From: Pedobacter duraquae
GTDB lineage: Bacteria; Bacteroidota; Bacteroidia; Sphingobacteriales; Sphingobacteriaceae
Direction of reading: 5' to 3'
Assembly: GCF_004362245.1 (NCBI RefSeq)
Contig: NZ_SNWM01000002.1
Coordinates: 248,001 to 312,000 of the forward strand
Length of the DNA stretch: 64,000 nt
Under the pieces are notes generated by a model. The model worked only from the letters and a program-made list of their open reading frames with translations, did not search any database and was not told where the DNA came from. Both the position numbers and the translations under genes were made by a program. Shown piece after piece: positions 15,441 to 25,239 of the stretch; within the stretch, counting starts at the first letter, position 1, and every line of letters begins with the position of its first letter.

Positions 15441-16949
15441 ATGAAAAGCACATTGAAACACAACCTGAAAAAACTGCTATTATCACTGTCAGGTTCAGAA
15501 CGAAAACACTTTAAAAATAAATATAATGCTCAGGGAGCAAATAAAGATTACATGAATCTATTTGATTTGATGTTTGAGTCGGGAAAAAGCGCTAACCCTG
15601 ATGATATTGAGCTTTTATTCAAATTGAAATATCCCGAAAAATCATTTGACAATACCGCATCCTACTTATACAAAGTCTTAACTGATATGCTGGTTCAGAT
15701 GCGGATTGATCACGACGACTGGTTTTATAGTCAACATTGCCTGATGAAAGCAAAGCTTTGTTTTGAGCGCGAAATACCTGAAAGGGGGTTGGCGGAACTG
15801 GACAAAATAAAAATTCTTGCCAAAGACAGAGCGGATCACCTAATGTATTATGCCGCTACCAGAATGGAGCTCAGCCATATTTCTGAAAATGGTTTTCCCG
15901 ATACCACAGAACAAGAACTTGTAAGCATGCAGATGAGAATGAAACAGAACCTGCAGAATTTAAGACAAACACATGAACATTATTCTTTATTCGAACTCTT
16001 AAACTACCGGATGCTTACCCAAAGCAACCACAGCGGAGATCAGCAGGATAAAAAATTAAATGATTTACTTCTGAGTGAACTGGGCATAATTACAAGGGGT
16101 AATAAACAATCTTTTGAATCCAAAAAGTTGCACCTTTTGTTTCAGGCATTCTTCCTGAGTCGCACGGGAGACTATAATTCTGCGCTAAAGATTTTCAAGT
16201 CACTGAATCTTCTATTTGAACAACACACACAACTGTGGTCTTGCCCACCCTACGATTACCTGGCTGCATTAGATGGAATTCTGGACAGCTTACGCAGTAT
16301 CAGGTTATATGCAGAAATGGCTTTTTTTATTGATAAAATTCAAGTCTTAAGCAACAGCAGTTATTCTGATCATTTTACCCAGACTTGCAGACAAACTTTC
16401 CTTATTTACACACTAAATTCAGCCCTGGGAAACAGTGATTATGATCAGGCATTGGCTGTAATCAAAACCAATAAGTCGTACCTTCCGAAGGTCAAACAAA
16501 TGGTTCATGGCCACAAGCAATTGGAACTGATTTTTTTCATCGCAGTAAGTTATTTTCGAAATAAAGACCTACAATCAGCTAGTAAGTATATTTCGATTGG
16601 TCTTTCACAGGATAAGCAAGGCTCAACGCAAATCATTTATCGGGTATCCAGATTGTTTCGTATGCTGATACATTTTGAAATGGGCAATATCGATTATTTA
16701 GAATATGAGATGCGTACTTTTAAAAGACTGTTCACAAAAACGGAGAAGTTTTTCCAATTGGAACGCCTGTTATTCCATATATTTTCAAATACCCATAAGC
16801 CATACAGCAGCATCAAGAACCGGTCGATCTGGAAAAAGTACCAGGAACTGAGGAGCAAATTTGCAGAAAATCCTCCAGAACAAGAGTTATTAAAATATTT
16901 TGATTTTTTAAGTTGGTCAGATGCCATTACCAAATCGCAAAAGAAATAA
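15441..16949 (+). CDS. Hypothetical helical-repeat protein (502 aa)
   Basis: I do not recognise a named family. The protein is soluble, has no signal peptide, and is almost wholly alpha-helical. Irregular TPR-like helix pairs run through the middle and C-terminal part (about 200-480, e.g. GDYNSALKIFKSLNLLFEQ, NSDYDQALAVIKTNKSYL). The N-terminus (LKKLLLSLSGSERKHFKNKY) resembles a short DNA- or protein-binding helical region. Similar large orphan helical-repeat proteins recur in Sphingobacteriaceae near envelope and glycan genes. It is divergent from GH127 with 244 bp between, so joint regulation is possible but unproven. Confidence 0.75.
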   Translation: MKSTLKHNLKKLLLSLSGSERKHFKNKYNAQGANKDYMNLFDLMFESGKSANPDDIELLFKLKYPEKSFDNTASYLYKVLTDMLVQMRIDHDDWFYSQHCLMKAKLCFEREIPERGLAELDKIKILAKDRADHLMYYAATRMELSHISENGFPDTTEQELVSMQMRMKQNLQNLRQTHEHYSLFELLNYRMLTQSNHSGDQQDKKLNDLLLSELGIITRGNKQSFESKKLHLLFQAFFLSRTGDYNSALKIFKSLNLLFEQHTQLWSCPPYDYLAALDGILDSLRSIRLYAEMAFFIDKIQVLSNSSYSDHFTQTCRQTFLIYTLNSALGNSDYDQALAVIKTNKSYLPKVKQMVHGHKQLELIFFIAVSYFRNKDLQSASKYISIGLSQDKQGSTQIIYRVSRLFRMLIHFEMGNIDYLEYEMRTFKRLFTKTEKFFQLERLLFHIFSNTHKPYSSIKNRSIWKKYQELRSKFAENPPEQELLKYFDFLSWSDAITKSQKK

Positions 16950-16980
16950 ACATGCTCCCCAGGTCCAGGAAGCATGTTTA
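16947..16980 (+). terminator. Stem-loop after the helical-repeat protein gene
   Basis: A 10 bp perfect stem TAAACATGCT/AGCATGTTTA (16947-16956 with 16971-16980) directly follows the coding region, including the stop codon. It has no strong T-run. Confidence 0.5.
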
Positions 16981-17563
16981 TCCGATTAAGCACCTGTCCG
17001 AAATAGAACTGGACAACCTACTCATATGTCAACGAACGTTTGCAACGCCGTCCCGGCTGATTGCCCGGTTTGTCGACTACACAAATCAATAAATCTAATT
17101 TGCAACTAATCACCACAAAACCAGCGCATCCACGCATGGTTGATAAAGGTGTTTTCCTTTATTTTTTTGGTGTCAATCGTATCATAAAGATCGCTATTCA
17201 GAAAATCCTGAAACAGTTTCGGGGGGTGTCTGACCCCCCATAAAAATCATCAAAACCAGTGTTCCTGATGGTATAAAGGCCAAAAAAGAAATTTTCAGAA
17301 AAAAATAAATCTGCCTTTAAAGTGCTTTAACGGCTACCGGGCCAAACCATTGTTTGCACAATGTATCACCCCCACACTAAAAACATCATAAAGGCGCTTT
17401 TCGAAAGTTATACTTGGAACAGCACCGTAATCCAATGTCGCCCGCAATGGAAATCAACCTGGTACGGGCAATTGGAGCTGTATAAAATATATTTTATTTG
17501 CAATCATTTCAAATTGCGATTTATATACCTATTTTAAAGATTTTGGCAGAAACAGACAACATC
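16981..17563. other. Long non-coding stretch with a REP-like GC palindrome
   Basis: No convincing gene was found in about 580 bp. At 17221-17239 a GGGGGGT/ACCCCCC hairpin with a GTCTG loop stands out. It resembles the GGGGTCTGACCCC palindromes associated with REP sequences and TnpA-REP transposases. Codon-like structure and conserved starts are lacking elsewhere. Confidence 0.5.
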
Positions 17564-18286
17564 ATGAGAGAATTACAAAGATTTGATATGATACAGGCAT
17601 GTATCAATGAAATTAAAAAAAGAAAAAAAAAGGTTAATTACCTAGAAATTGGAGTTGAAACTGGCTTTTGCTTTTTCATGATCAAATCAACCCTTAAACT
17701 TGCTGTAGATCCTAACTTCACCATCAAAAATTTTAACAAAATCAAAGCCTATGTACGCAACCCACACAATTTCAATAACAAATTTTTTGAGCTTACCAGT
17801 GATCGTTTTTTTGAAGAGCAACATGAATATCTCAAAAAAATAGGCGGTTTGGATGTAGTGTTTATCGATGGCCTTCATCTATCCGAACAAGTGATTAAGG
17901 ATATCAACAACGCGTTGATGAACCTGAACGACGGCGGGTTTATTTTGTTACATGACTGTAATCCCATAAATGAAACATCTGCAATCCGGGCGCATCACAA
18001 ATTTGAGGTGTATCGGATGAACCTTCCTGATTATAACGGCATTTGGAATGGAGACGTATGGAAGGCATTAGTAGAACTTCGGGCAACCCGGAAAGATATC
18101 AACGTAAAGGTGTTCGATACAGATCAGGGTATTGGAATGGTTACCAAAGAAATACCTGAAAACAATATCCAACTCACACAGGCCGAGCTGGAAAAATTAT
18201 CGTATGTCGATTTAGAAAAAAATCGTGTTGACTTACTTAATCTTAAGTCGCCTGCTGAGTTTAGTAAATACATCCGCCAAAATTGA
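17564..18286 (+). CDS. Class I SAM-dependent methyltransferase
   Basis: The 240-residue protein shows the Rossmann-type motif I in VNYLEIGVETGFCFFMIKS, an acidic motif II equivalent (LAVDPNF) and a motif-IV-like segment (DVVFIDGLHLSEQVIKDI, then GGFILLHDCNP), most like the Methyltransf_24 group. That group often methylates sugars or small metabolites. A longer frame begins at TTG 17498, but ATG 17564 (MRELQRFDMIQ) is the better start. The C-terminal third shows no recognised domain. No glycosyltransferase or cofactor partner is adjacent, so the substrate is open. Confidence 0.8.
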   Translation: MRELQRFDMIQACINEIKKRKKKVNYLEIGVETGFCFFMIKSTLKLAVDPNFTIKNFNKIKAYVRNPHNFNNKFFELTSDRFFEEQHEYLKKIGGLDVVFIDGLHLSEQVIKDINNALMNLNDGGFILLHDCNPINETSAIRAHHKFEVYRMNLPDYNGIWNGDVWKALVELRATRKDINVKVFDTDQGIGMVTKEIPENNIQLTQAELEKLSYVDLEKNRVDLLNLKSPAEFSKYIRQN

Positions 18287-18388
18287 TCTTTTCATTCGCC
18301 ACGCTCCTTCTAAACATTCCTTGTTAAAAAGAATTTAGCTGTTGTTATTCGTGTAGCCTGCTTTGATGGGGATGAAGTAAAACAGACA

Positions 18389-18413
18389 GCCCTGCTGTAA
18401 GATACAGCAAGGC
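18389..18413 (-). terminator. Stem-loop terminator for the MaoC-like gene
   Basis: GCCCTGCTGT pairs with ACAGCAAGGC (one mismatch) around AAGAT. Read on the minus strand it is followed by TGTCTGTTTT, and it lies just beyond the stop of the MaoC-like gene. Confidence 0.5.
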
Positions 18414-18438
18414 CTCTGCAGAGCGCCAGGTTATAAAC

Positions 18439-18957
18439 CTAGCTTTTTGTTTTTAGCAGGTACTTGTGCTCTCCCGAAAGCACCAATTCACCTCTTTGGT
18501 TATATACTGTAGCAGCAGTAGTTACCGTTCCGGTACCACCATGGTCAGTAAGGTCGGTAATTTCCAGCCCTGGATATAACGTGTCTCCACTATGCACCTC
18601 CTTCAAAAACTTACAGGATTGTTCAGTAAAAGCTATAAAGACTTCTCCGATAACATGTGGAAACATCGTAGCACCGGGAGCTGTAAAGGCAAGTACCTGC
18701 AGCCCGTGTACCACGGGAGCAGAATGACCATGTCTGGCCGCCCAAACGGCATCATAGTGTACAGGATGGTTATCGCATGACACGGTTTGAAACGCCGCTG
18801 AATGTGCATCGGTCAGCGTACGACTTGGCGCACGAAAAATTTCACCAATTTTCAAATCTTCAAAAGTTCTCGCCGGTGTAATTAGAAATTCCTCGGGGTT
18901 AAATGATCCGGGAACGTTTGCCGCAGCCGGACTGTTGGTTGTGTTTACTGCATTCAT
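18439..18957 (-). CDS. MaoC-like hotdog-fold dehydratase/hydratase
   Basis: The 172-residue protein has the R-hydratase core. The catalytic Asp/His motif appears in SCDNHPVHYDAVWAARHGHSA, followed by the typical VVHGLQVLA helix and a hotdog strand pattern (VHSGDTLYPGLEITDL). Such proteins hydrate enoyl-CoA or related thioesters, or are polyketide/fatty-acid auxiliary enzymes. The N-terminal 20 residues (NTTNSPAAANVPGS) look unstructured. It is a single gene between the methyltransferase and hydrolase genes, without fatty-acid genes beside it, so the substrate is unknown. Confidence 0.85.
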   Translation of the reverse strand: MNAVNTTNSPAAANVPGSFNPEEFLITPARTFEDLKIGEIFRAPSRTLTDAHSAAFQTVSCDNHPVHYDAVWAARHGHSAPVVHGLQVLAFTAPGATMFPHVIGEVFIAFTEQSCKFLKEVHSGDTLYPGLEITDLTDHGGTGTVTTAATVYNQRGELVLSGEHKYLLKTKS

Positions 18958-19047
18958 ATTTTTAGGGATAAATGTATTATGATCATTTTTTCAAAAATGT
19001 ATCTCTTTCTATCTGGCAAGCAACATAGCCAGTTCGATTTACTAAAG

Positions 19048-19821
19048 CTATTTTCCTTTTGCAGCATCTTCAATAACTGCAGCCACTTCTTTAGGGCTGG
19101 TCATAAATAAAGTATGACCGCCCTTGATATGTGTAACTTTAGCATTTGCGCGTTTGTACATCGTATCTTCCAACCCCATATCAATAGTTTCGTCGTTTGA
19201 TGGTTTTACAGCATATACTGGTTTACTTTTCCATGCCGGTACTGTAATTTTATCGGTAAAAGATTTTACAGTCAATGGGATCTGAGAATCATACATGAAA
19301 TCAGATTTCTCTTTAGTCTGCCCATTGGCAAAAGTTTCCTGAAAAGTAGCTTTACCCAGGTAAACATTGCCCTGAGCATCGGGAGCAAGAATCCCTTTAG
19401 GCGCTGTTGCAACCGTATTAACCAGCGCAAGCGTGGATTCACCACCATCCGGAACAAAAGCAGCTACATAAACCAGACTGGCTACCTTATCAGAATTTCC
19501 TGCTTCAGTAATTACGGTACCACCCCATGAGTGACCTACCAATACAGCCGGGCCATCCTGACGATCCAATGCAAATTTAGTTGCAGCCACGTCTTCTGCC
19601 AGAGAGCTTGTTGGATTTTGCACCAAAGTCACTTTATAACCGTCTTTCACTAAAATGTTATGTACAGCCTCCCAACCTGATGCATCAGCAAATGCACCAT
19701 GTACAATGACGATATTTTTAACCGGAGCTTTTTGTTGTGCAATTGCACTTCCTGAACCTAAGATAGCTGTAAGTAAAACTGAAGCACCTAGTGCGTAGTT
19801 TAAAGTTTTTGTTGTTTTCAT
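19048..19821 (-). CDS. Secreted alpha/beta-fold hydrolase
   Basis: The 257-residue protein begins with a signal peptide (to AIAQQ) and has the alpha/beta hydrolase core. The oxyanion region is IVIVHGAFADASGW, the nucleophile elbow is GHSWGG (Ser about 96) and the catalytic histidine lies in IKGGHTLFM near the C-terminus. It resembles the small esterase/salicylate-esterase-like group (pfam12697) that is frequent in soil bacteria. It is probably periplasmic. The gene is on the same strand as the MaoC gene, 90 bp upstream, so co-transcription is possible. The substrate is not predictable. Confidence 0.85.
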   Translation of the reverse strand: MKTTKTLNYALGASVLLTAILGSGSAIAQQKAPVKNIVIVHGAFADASGWEAVHNILVKDGYKVTLVQNPTSSLAEDVAATKFALDRQDGPAVLVGHSWGGTVITEAGNSDKVASLVYVAAFVPDGGESTLALVNTVATAPKGILAPDAQGNVYLGKATFQETFANGQTKEKSDFMYDSQIPLTVKSFTDKITVPAWKSKPVYAVKPSNDETIDMGLEDTMYKRANAKVTHIKGGHTLFMTSPKEVAAVIEDAAKGK

Positions 19822-20087
19822 ATTCTTTGTGTTTTATATGGCATGGTATAGACAAAGAAGTTGCCACCAAACAATCAACTGACATACAGGAAGATAACTA
19901 AATAAAGACAAAACTTAATTGCTTTATATCGCGGATTTACGAATCTTTTCAAAATTGATCAACCCCAACCAGGCAAATCAACACGCATAGCGGAAAAGCT
20001 TAGCACAGAATTTACCGGCACGCTCATACAATGCTAACCTTAACTAAACATTCCGCTAACGACTGGGGCATACCTTAGTCAAAAAAA

Positions 20088-20990
20088 ATGAAAATTTTAA
20101 AGGGTGCATTATTACTCACATTGCTAAATGCAGGGCTAAGCTACGCGCAGGAACTTAAATTACCTGCTAGAGATCCTGAAGTTCTAAAAACAAAATTCCA
20201 GTTTGATTACTGGGGTAAACTGGAACTTTCCGGTATCGTACGTAGTAAATCAGATAAAAACGTATTCTGGGTGCACAATGACTCCGCAGATTTGCCGAGG
20301 GTGTTTGCTATCGACAGCTTGGGGCAGTTTTACCAATCTGCACGTTACCGCAATTACGAGGGTATTACCATCGCCGGTGCTACTAACGTAGACTGGGAAG
20401 ATATTACCATGGATAATAAAGGTAATCTTGTCATTGCCGATGTAGGGAACAACTACAACGATCGTAAAGACCTGGTATTGTATGTCGTACCTGAGCCTTC
20501 ACCCATCGCCAGCAATACCACCTTTCTGAAAAAACTCTTTTTGAAGTATCCTGATCAAAAAACATTCACAGATAAAAAAGATTTCAATTACGACTGTGAA
20601 GCGGTATTTTTTGCTGATGGACGCTTCCAGATGTTATCCAAAGATCGTGCTGACACCTTTACCCGTCACTACCGCATGGACACTGAAAGAACCGATGAGG
20701 TTAATACCTTAACACTGCTTGATCAATTTAATATCGGCGGAAAAGTCACTGCTGCTGATGCATCTGAAGATGGGAACAGGCTCGTCGTAATTACTTACAC
20801 CGCTATCTGGATGTTTGAACGTACCAGCCCTACAGGAAGCTATTTTAATGGAAATATCTGGTGGCTTCCGGTTAAAGCACCGCAGATAGAATCGGTTTGT
20901 TTTAAAGATGATAAAACACTTTGGTTACTCGATGAAGAAGCCGCTGCTTTATTTGAAGTTCCGGTGAGTAAGCTCATTAAGGTGAAATAA
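20088..20990 (+). CDS. Secreted beta-propeller-like hypothetical protein
   Basis: The 300-residue protein has a cleavable signal peptide (to SYAQ). The rest is beta-rich with repeated blade-like units (SGIVRSKSDKNVFWVHNDSAD, DNKGNLVIADVGNNYNDRKD, DASEDGNRLVVITYTAIWMF, LWLLDEEAAALFEVP), suggesting a six- or seven-bladed propeller. No catalytic motif is evident. Similar proteins are annotated only as hypothetical or SdiA-regulated-like. It is separated by convergent terminators from the ribulokinase-like gene, so it is not part of that operon. Confidence 0.7.
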   Translation: MKILKGALLLTLLNAGLSYAQELKLPARDPEVLKTKFQFDYWGKLELSGIVRSKSDKNVFWVHNDSADLPRVFAIDSLGQFYQSARYRNYEGITIAGATNVDWEDITMDNKGNLVIADVGNNYNDRKDLVLYVVPEPSPIASNTTFLKKLFLKYPDQKTFTDKKDFNYDCEAVFFADGRFQMLSKDRADTFTRHYRMDTERTDEVNTLTLLDQFNIGGKVTAADASEDGNRLVVITYTAIWMFERTSPTGSYFNGNIWWLPVKAPQIESVCFKDDKTLWLLDEEAAALFEVPVSKLIKVK

Positions 20991-20997
20991 TAACACG

Positions 20998-21038
20998 AGA
21001 TAAGCAGTTCCGTAACAAAGGGATGGAACTGCTTATCT
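20998..21038. terminator. Bidirectional terminator between convergent genes
   Basis: A 14 bp perfect stem (20998-21011 with 21025-21038) lies between the propeller gene and the sugar kinase gene, which converge. Confidence 0.75.
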
Positions 21039-21048
21039 AAAACACCGA

Positions 21049-22698
21049 TCAGCTTTCCATAGCTAAACCTAGTTTGACGTATTTCTGATAAAGCACCTCG
21101 TAAACCGAGACTTTATCCGCTTGTGGATAATATGTTGCGTCGAACCCAGAAGAGATTGTTTTTTGAGCCTCAGCAACATTTTCATATAAGCCACTTACTG
21201 TTGCCGCAAACATGGTAGCACCCAGTGCACATGCCTGATCGCTTTTAACAACCAAAATTTCTATATTCAACACATTAGCCAGGGTCTGCATTACAAATGG
21301 CGACTTTTTGGCAATCCCACCCAGCGCAATTACCCGCTCAATAGGTACTCCCTCTTTTTCAAACTGATCTACGATAGCTTTTGAACCAAAAGCAGTAGCT
21401 TCCACAAGTGCTTTAAAAATATGTGCTGCGCCGATACCAAGCTGCAAACCGTAGATCGCTGCCTTTAAACCCAGGTCGGTATCTGGAGTTCGCCGCCCAT
21501 TAATCCAGTCTGTCGCTACTACATCCTGAACTGTAAGTGGCAACAGCGCAGCCTTCTTAGACAGTGCCGGCAAAATCTCGGAAGAAACCCTGGCAAGTTC
21601 TTTTGCAGGTAAATAATCTGCTAACAATTCCCTTAGTGGGAATTCTAAGAGTTCCCGAAACCAGCTATATACATCTCCGAATGCCGATTGGCCGGCTTCC
21701 ATGCCCAACATACCTGGCATAATTGATCCATCAACCTGCCCACAAATACCTTTAATAAATGCCCGTTCATATTGGGCATTCGGCGCGGTAAGCATGTCGC
21801 ATGTCGAAGTTCCCATTACCTTAACCAATGAGAAGGGAGTAATTGCAGATCCTACAGCACCAAAATGCGCATCCAATGCACCTACACCAATAACAACCTG
21901 CTCTGGCAGCCCAAGGCGCTCGGCCCAATAGGACGATAACCTACCTGCAGCCTCGTCAGAGGTATACGTTTCTGTATATAACCGGTCACGCAAACCGGCA
22001 AGTGCCGGATGCAATGTAGTTAAAAATGACTCAGACGGTAGTCCCCCGAAATCGTTATGCCACATTGCCTTATGCCCCGCAGCACACCTGCTCCTTTTCC
22101 ATTTCCGGGGATCGGAATTTCCAGTTAGCAATGCCGGCATCCAGTCGCAATGCTCAGCCCAGGAATAGGCAGCCTGTGCAACATCAGCATCGGTTTTTAT
22201 CGTATGTAATATTTTCGACCAGAACCATTCCGGCGAATAAACGCCACCTGAATATTGGGTGTAGTCGGTCTCCCAACTATGCGCAAGGCTGTTAATTTCT
22301 TCAGCTTCCAAAGCAGCAGTATGATCCTTCCACAAAATTACCATAGCATTTGGATTTTCAGCAAACGCTGGACTTAAAGCCAGAGGACGGCCATTGTCAT
22401 CCAGAGCAACAGGCGACGATCCGGTGGTATCGATGGATAAACCGACTACCCCTGATGCGATCTGAGGCCCTACTTTTGCCAATACTGATTTGATAGTGAT
22501 TTCCATCCCTTCTTCGAAATCTAGTGGATGCTGCCTGAACTGCGACAATGCCGCATCGCAGTACAATCCCTGTTTCCATCTCGTGTAAAAATGAACCGCA
22601 CTCTCTACCTCCACCCCTGTTAGCGCATCAACAAGTAATGCCCTAACGGAATCTGTTCCAAAGTCGAGTCCGATTACATATTTCAGATGCCCGCTCAT
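21049..22698 (-). CDS. Ribulokinase-like FGGY carbohydrate kinase
   Basis: The 549-residue cytosolic kinase has the N-terminal phosphate-binding motif [19 protein letters not shown], the FGGY_N catalytic region ([13 protein letters not shown]) and a C-terminal domain with [22 protein letters not shown] and [11 protein letters not shown]. Length and motifs fit AraB ribulokinases (about 550-570). It phosphorylates a ketopentose or similar ketose using ATP. The start overlaps the stop of the isomerase-like gene by 4 bp, so the two are translationally coupled. AraB itself is not certain because no araD epimerase or araA is present. Confidence 0.88.
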   Translation of the reverse strand: MSGHLKYVIGLDFGTDSVRALLVDALTGVEVESAVHFYTRWKQGLYCDAALSQFRQHPLDFEEGMEITIKSVLAKVGPQIASGVVGLSIDTTGSSPVALDDNGRPLALSPAFAENPNAMVILWKDHTAALEAEEINSLAHSWETDYTQYSGGVYSPEWFWSKILHTIKTDADVAQAAYSWAEHCDWMPALLTGNSDPRKWKRSRCAAGHKAMWHNDFGGLPSESFLTTLHPALAGLRDRLYTETYTSDEAAGRLSSYWAERLGLPEQVVIGVGALDAHFGAVGSAITPFSLVKVMGTSTCDMLTAPNAQYERAFIKGICGQVDGSIMPGMLGMEAGQSAFGDVYSWFRELLEFPLRELLADYLPAKELARVSSEILPALSKKAALLPLTVQDVVATDWINGRRTPDTDLGLKAAIYGLQLGIGAAHIFKALVEATAFGSKAIVDQFEKEGVPIERVIALGGIAKKSPFVMQTLANVLNIEILVVKSDQACALGATMFAATVSGLYENVAEAQKTISSGFDATYYPQADKVSVYEVLYQKYVKLGLAMES

Positions 22699-24320
22699 GC
22701 TTCCAGTTTAACATCACCACAAAAATGTACATCAATCCCAAGCTCAGCCAAAGCCGCCGCCTTGATCCTTGCTGCCTGCTGAGCAAGCGCGTCATTGGTA
22801 GCATATACAACATGAATATGATTTGCCTTATGCTGTGCCATCAACTGATCACGGTTTACGCCATGCAACACCGCATGCATAATCGGCCATTGTGGATTGG
22901 TTATAGACCATCTTCTTTGGGTTTCTTTTTGAGGTAGCAACACCACCTCTCCAACGCCAATATCGCAGTGCAGACTGTCATTCATTATATATATCCTGCT
23001 CCAAACAATTGGCCCGGGTTTACTAACGCCTTTTAACGTACCTCCGCCTTTTGGAAAAAACATTGGCGGCTGCCGGTCACTACTTGCACCACGGTAACCA
23101 TCAATAAAATGAGCCGGCGGGGCAGCACCGGAAATGAGAAATACCCAGACATAAGCATCTACACCCGCTCCTATAAAATGCTCCCCCCAACGGATATCGT
23201 GGAGTGTGTTTTCAGGTTCCATACCCAGCTCATTCCATAGTTTGTAAGTAATCAAAGCGTCTAAACCTGCACATTCATCGACTTCATTGAAATGTGGTAA
23301 AGCCTCGCCAGCATAAAGTTCACGCCCATCAGCACTAAAAACCGGTGGCCGCTCTCTGTTATTTAAGAGCCCTTCAACCAGGTCACTGGCTGCGGTAAGG
23401 TCTTTAAGTCCTTGTTGATATTGGATGCCAATGGTATCACAGCCAAAATCATCTGCTATCCTTAGCGCAGCGATATACATTTTACATTGCTCCAATACCT
23501 GTGCCCTGGTCAGGTCACTGGCATGCGTTTCTCCAAAATTAAAAGTCATGCCGCGCTTAATCAGCCATTCCAAAACAGCCATCGCTTCAGCATCCGGCAC
23601 GCCCAGCATTTTAGCATACAATGCCGACTGGCTCAGCCTTTCCTTAAAAACTCCCGTGGCATGCAACAGATCATCGGGCATAATCGCGTTGAACATGCCC
23701 ATACACCCTTCATCGAAGATTCCCATGATGGCTTTATGTCCCCTGAATTGCTGCGCAAAGACCTTTCCTTTTTCAGCTTCTGCCGAGGGTACCTGAACTG
23801 TTTTATAATCTTTTACATGACTTAAATCATGGGTTACTTTGCCTGATGCAAGCCATTCTGTGAGCCCATTTACAAAGAAATCATCTTCAAAGTCCTGACT
23901 CCACAAAGAACTATAGTTTGTGTTGGCTTTTGTTAAAGAGCCATTGAGATTCAATAAGCCTACAAGCCCCGGCCATTGTCCGCTCCAATTGGCAACAGTC
24001 AGTATAGGCCCACGGTGGGTGGTCAAACCTGCAAGTACATGGTGACTGTATTGCCACAGTCCCTCTGCTACTACTAACGGGGCATCAGGGTCAATAGATC
24101 TGAATACCTCCATGCCCATTTTCTGGGAATCAATAAGGCCGTGTTTCTTTATGGGATCGTAGCCATGCGCTCTGCTGACCGTCCAGCCTTGCTTTGCAAT
24201 GGCCTTAGTCAGTAAGGTCTCTAATTCTTCCTGGGCTGCCCAGCAGTCCTGATTCGCAGCAATCCGCAGATCCCCGCTTGCAATCAATGTGATTTGTTTT
24301 TGACTCGTGCTATTTGACAT
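22695..24320 (-). CDS. L-fucose/L-arabinose-isomerase-like protein
   Basis: The 541-residue cytosolic protein has the fucose-isomerase-family layout: an N-terminal Rossmann-like lobe ([18 protein letters not shown]), a middle lobe with [20 protein letters not shown], and a C-terminal beta domain with [20 protein letters not shown] and [10 protein letters not shown]. Expected metal-ligand candidates are in DEGCMGMFN and [13 protein letters not shown]. Family enzymes interconvert aldoses and ketoses with Mn2+. Direct fusion of stop and start with the downstream kinase gene suggests its product is that kinase's substrate. The sugar specificity is not evident. Confidence 0.83.
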   Translation of the reverse strand: MSNSTSQKQITLIASGDLRIAANQDCWAAQEELETLLTKAIAKQGWTVSRAHGYDPIKKHGLIDSQKMGMEVFRSIDPDAPLVVAEGLWQYSHHVLAGLTTHRGPILTVANWSGQWPGLVGLLNLNGSLTKANTNYSSLWSQDFEDDFFVNGLTEWLASGKVTHDLSHVKDYKTVQVPSAEAEKGKVFAQQFRGHKAIMGIFDEGCMGMFNAIMPDDLLHATGVFKERLSQSALYAKMLGVPDAEAMAVLEWLIKRGMTFNFGETHASDLTRAQVLEQCKMYIAALRIADDFGCDTIGIQYQQGLKDLTAASDLVEGLLNNRERPPVFSADGRELYAGEALPHFNEVDECAGLDALITYKLWNELGMEPENTLHDIRWGEHFIGAGVDAYVWVFLISGAAPPAHFIDGYRGASSDRQPPMFFPKGGGTLKGVSKPGPIVWSRIYIMNDSLHCDIGVGEVVLLPQKETQRRWSITNPQWPIMHAVLHGVNRDQLMAQHKANHIHVVYATNDALAQQAARIKAAALAELGIDVHFCGDVKLEA

Positions 24321-24443
24321 AATTGATATTTGGTGTTTGAGAAAAAAGCTAGCGCTCTACACAAATATCAATCCTTACCGCAGATGTTTTCTGCCGGTTT
24401 TTATCTACTTAATGTAGCATCTTATCAAAATCCAAAATCTGGC

Positions 24444-25223
24444 TCAGCCAAAACTGCGCAAGCTTTGCAGCGCTTCCCGGGAGGCATCCTTAAAAAACTT
24501 GGTATCGTAGCTGTAGGTGATGAACCGCATCCCTTCAGCCCGCCATTTCTTAACGTCGTCCAGGTTATTTAGATGTATACCAGGAGCCACACCGTAAATA
24601 TCGCATTGCCTGATTACTTCTCTAAAAGCAGACTCCATTCTCGGATGATGTATCTGCCCAGGTATTCCCATGTCATCGCTCAGATCTGCAGGCCCAATCA
24701 TTATAGCATCTACACCCGGCGTAGCGACGATATCAACCAGATTAGCCATTCCCTCTTCGCTTTCAATCTGCACTACCGTCATCAGTTCCTCATTTGCCCA
24801 GGTAGTATATATTTCGATATCGTAATCTCTGAAAAGTGTTACAGTGCTGGATATGCTTACTCCCCGTTTCCCCAAAGGTGCATACTTGGTTGACCGGATA
24901 ATACGTTCCGTTTCCTCCCTTGTCTTTACCTGTGGTAACACCAGCCCCTCTGCACCAATATCCAGCATCTGCGCCATCTGGTGGTATAATTTGTCAGGCA
25001 CACGAACAAACAGGGCCATCTCCTCATATTTGGCCAGCGCACAGAAATTGCCTAATGTCTCATAGTCATAGTCATTATGCTCGGTATCCAGCAGAACATA
25101 ATCCCAGCCTTCCGAAGCACACATGGGCACAGCCTGCGGCGATTTCAAAATGCGAAGCATGGTTCCGAAACAGGCCTCTCCATTCTTTAACTTCTGCTTA
25201 ACCTTACTGATTTTTAAATTCAT
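24444..25223 (-). CDS. HpcH/HpaI-family 2-keto-3-deoxy-sugar-acid aldolase-like protein
   Basis: The 259-residue TIM-barrel enzyme shows the family markers: CFGTMLRILKSPQAVPMCASEGWDYVLLDTEHND (active-site His), VRVPDKLYHQMAQMLDIGAEGLVLPQVKTREE with the metal-binding acidic residue later in VQIESEEGMANLVDI, and PGVDAIMIGPADLSDDMG. Characterised members cleave 2-keto-3-deoxy acids to pyruvate plus an aldehyde. It lies 16 bp downstream of the GH gene and 123 bp upstream of the isomerase-like gene, in one likely operon. The substrate is unknown; related proteins act on rhamnonate or glucarate derivatives. Confidence 0.85.
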   Translation of the reverse strand: MNLKISKVKQKLKNGEACFGTMLRILKSPQAVPMCASEGWDYVLLDTEHNDYDYETLGNFCALAKYEEMALFVRVPDKLYHQMAQMLDIGAEGLVLPQVKTREETERIIRSTKYAPLGKRGVSISSTVTLFRDYDIEIYTTWANEELMTVVQIESEEGMANLVDIVATPGVDAIMIGPADLSDDMGIPGQIHHPRMESAFREVIRQCDIYGVAPGIHLNNLDDVKKWRAEGMRFITYSYDTKFFKDASREALQSLRSFG

Positions 25224-25239
25224 AACACATTTTATAAGA

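Noticed and set aside
17061..17243. 60-codon plus-strand frame in the gene-free stretch
   Set aside because: It crosses the GC palindrome and has no family resemblance or upstream signals.
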